DNA of 6,242 nucleotides, from contig JACQTL010000408.1 of assembly GCA_016210805.1 (NCBI GenBank), positions 1-6,242 of the forward strand, given 5' to 3'. A program made the translations under genes and the position numbers. Origin of the DNA: Actinomycetota bacterium. GTDB taxonomy: Bacteria; Actinomycetota; UBA4738; G016210805. Numbering within the stretch: position 1 is the stretch's first letter; every line of letters starts with the position of its first letter. The notes beneath the pieces are model-generated. The model saw nothing but the letters and a program-made list of their open reading frames with translations. It was not told where the DNA came from and made no database searches. This document shows positions 5,893-6,242 of the stretch, one piece after another.

Positions 5893-6120
5893 GCCCCCCG
5901 AGCCGGTCGACGACCGGTGGACGACCGGTCGGATGGGGACCGTTCGGCGAAATCTTCGGACGAAGCTGTCAGCCGGCTTGCAGCCTGAGCCCACGCACGG
6001 TAGAACTTCCTCTCTTCCCCCGGGCAGCGGGCAGCGTCAGCGTCCGTTCGAGACGCAAGCGGCCCCGGCGCGCGGGGGTTCGTCGTCTGGTCGGCCGAGG
6101 AAGGGCAGGGAGCGGAGTCG
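5893..6120. other. Intergenic region between DUF3040 and merR
   Basis: This 228-bp spacer carries no credible gene; its open frames lack recognisable domains or ribosome binding sites. The left third is dense in short inverted repeats, listed separately. Further right are a palindrome AGCCGGCT (5971-5978), a 16-base pyrimidine run (6006-6021) and a tandem repeat of GGGCAGC (6022-6035). A weak promoter candidate for the MerR gene is TTGCAG (5978-5983), 17 bases, TAGAAC (6001-6006), matching consensus only partly. I recognise no riboswitch or known RNA family in it. Confidence 0.5.
5903..5965. repeat. Cluster of short inverted and direct repeats after the DUF3040 stop
   Basis: Four dyads lie within 63 bp: CCGGTCG-A-CGACCGG (5903-5917), the palindrome CGACCGGTCG (5922-5931), TTCG-G-CGAA (5943-5951) and CTTCG-GA-CGAAG (5954-5965). 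The first two share the direct repeat GACGACCGGT (5909-5918 and 5920-5929), spaced 11 bp, one helical turn apart. This could act as a GC-rich transcription end for DUF3040 or as an operator array for the MerR gene downstream. The sequence does not decide between them. Confidence 0.5.
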
Positions 6121-6242
6121 ATGGCGCAGACGGAAGGGTTCACCGCGCACCAGGCCACGAGGTTCACGGGCTGCACCCCCAGACAGCTCAGGTATTGGGA
6201 TCACATCGGCCTCGTGAAGCCGTCGGTCCAGTCGACCGGCGG
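6121..6242 (+). CDS. MerR-family transcriptional regulator, N-terminal fragment (3' end outside window)
   Basis: The first 40 residues of a gene running off the right edge. FTAHQATRFTGCTPRQLRYWDHIGL is the MerR winged helix-turn-helix: helix one with QAT-FTG (11-17), recognition helix TPRQLRYWD (19-27), then IGLVKPS entering the wing. MerR proteins bind DNA as dimers between widely spaced -35 and -10 elements and sense a ligand or partner through a C-terminal domain that is not visible here. The effector is therefore unknown. ATG 6121 is preceded by GGGAG (6108-6112) at 8 bases, which supports it. The long upstream spacer with dyads would fit autoregulation, but that is inference. Confidence 0.85.
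   Translation, partial: MAQTEGFTAHQATRFTGCTPRQLRYWDHIGLVKPSVQSTG

Noticed and set aside
1018..5994. A 1658-codon open frame on the minus strand running antisense to dnaE2, dinB and DUF3040
   Set aside because: It is proline/glycine/arginine-rich, has no recognisable domain, and is the expected mirror of GC-rich codon use in the three well-identified plus-strand genes.
5940..6080. Possible riboswitch or conserved RNA leader ahead of merR (fragments such as GACGCAAG looked suggestive)
   Set aside because: The core motifs of cyclic-di-GMP and cyclic-di-AMP riboswitches are not present as a set, and I could not assemble a consistent fold.
5933..6217. A 94-codon plus-strand open frame across the DUF3040-merR spacer
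   Set aside because: It has no ribosome binding site or recognisable domain, and its 3' half overlaps the MerR gene in another frame.
1..6242. CRISPR arrays, insertion sequences, tRNA or rRNA genes
   Set aside because: No regularly spaced repeats, transposase motifs, terminal inverted repeats or structural RNA signatures were seen on either strand.

Overview
The window is very GC-rich DNA and looks like part of a chromosome from the phylum Actinomycetota, possibly an uncultivated or poorly sampled lineage; the class cannot be fixed from the sequence. Four things point that way: a DUF3040 membrane protein, a DUF6766 membrane protein, an actinobacterial-type DnaE2 polymerase, and DNA-damage control signals of the Gram-positive/actinobacterial kind (a CGAAC-N4-GTTCG LexA box and a mycobacterial RecA-independent promoter motif).

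Layout. At the left edge is the 3' end of a plus-strand gene encoding a LexA/S24-peptidase-like domain (2-298). A GC-rich hairpin (330-350) separates it from a convergent minus-strand gene for a small DUF6766 membrane protein (352-795). A divergent control region of about 100 bp (796-897) follows. It drives the main unit of the window, dnaE2 (898-4167) and dinB (4180-5388), two DNA polymerases separated by 12 bp and almost certainly co-transcribed. A 75-bp gap with a TATAAT element leads into a DUF3040 membrane protein (5464-5892). A 228-bp spacer rich in short inverted repeats then precedes the start of a MerR-family regulator (6121 to the right edge).

How the genes work together. dnaE2-dinB reads as a DNA-damage-inducible translesion synthesis unit. 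A perfect LexA box is centred on the dnaE2 start codon. Immediately upstream is a correctly spaced match to the RecA/LexA-independent (PafBC-type) damage promoter, so the operon may receive two independent damage inputs. The transcript is probably leaderless or nearly so. DnaE2 keeps its polymerase aspartates, but the metal-binding residues of its PHP domain are replaced, so it should lack proofreading of its own. Its partner is a Y-family polymerase with all catalytic acidic residues and an internal clamp-binding motif, rather than the catalytically dead ImuB of the classical ImuA'-ImuB-DnaE2 mutasome. No imuA' is present here. The flanking small membrane proteins and the MerR regulator have no demonstrated link to this unit.

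The individual protein families are known. The part most worth following up is the combination of the dual-input, operator-on-start-codon promoter with the DnaE2/active-DinB pairing.
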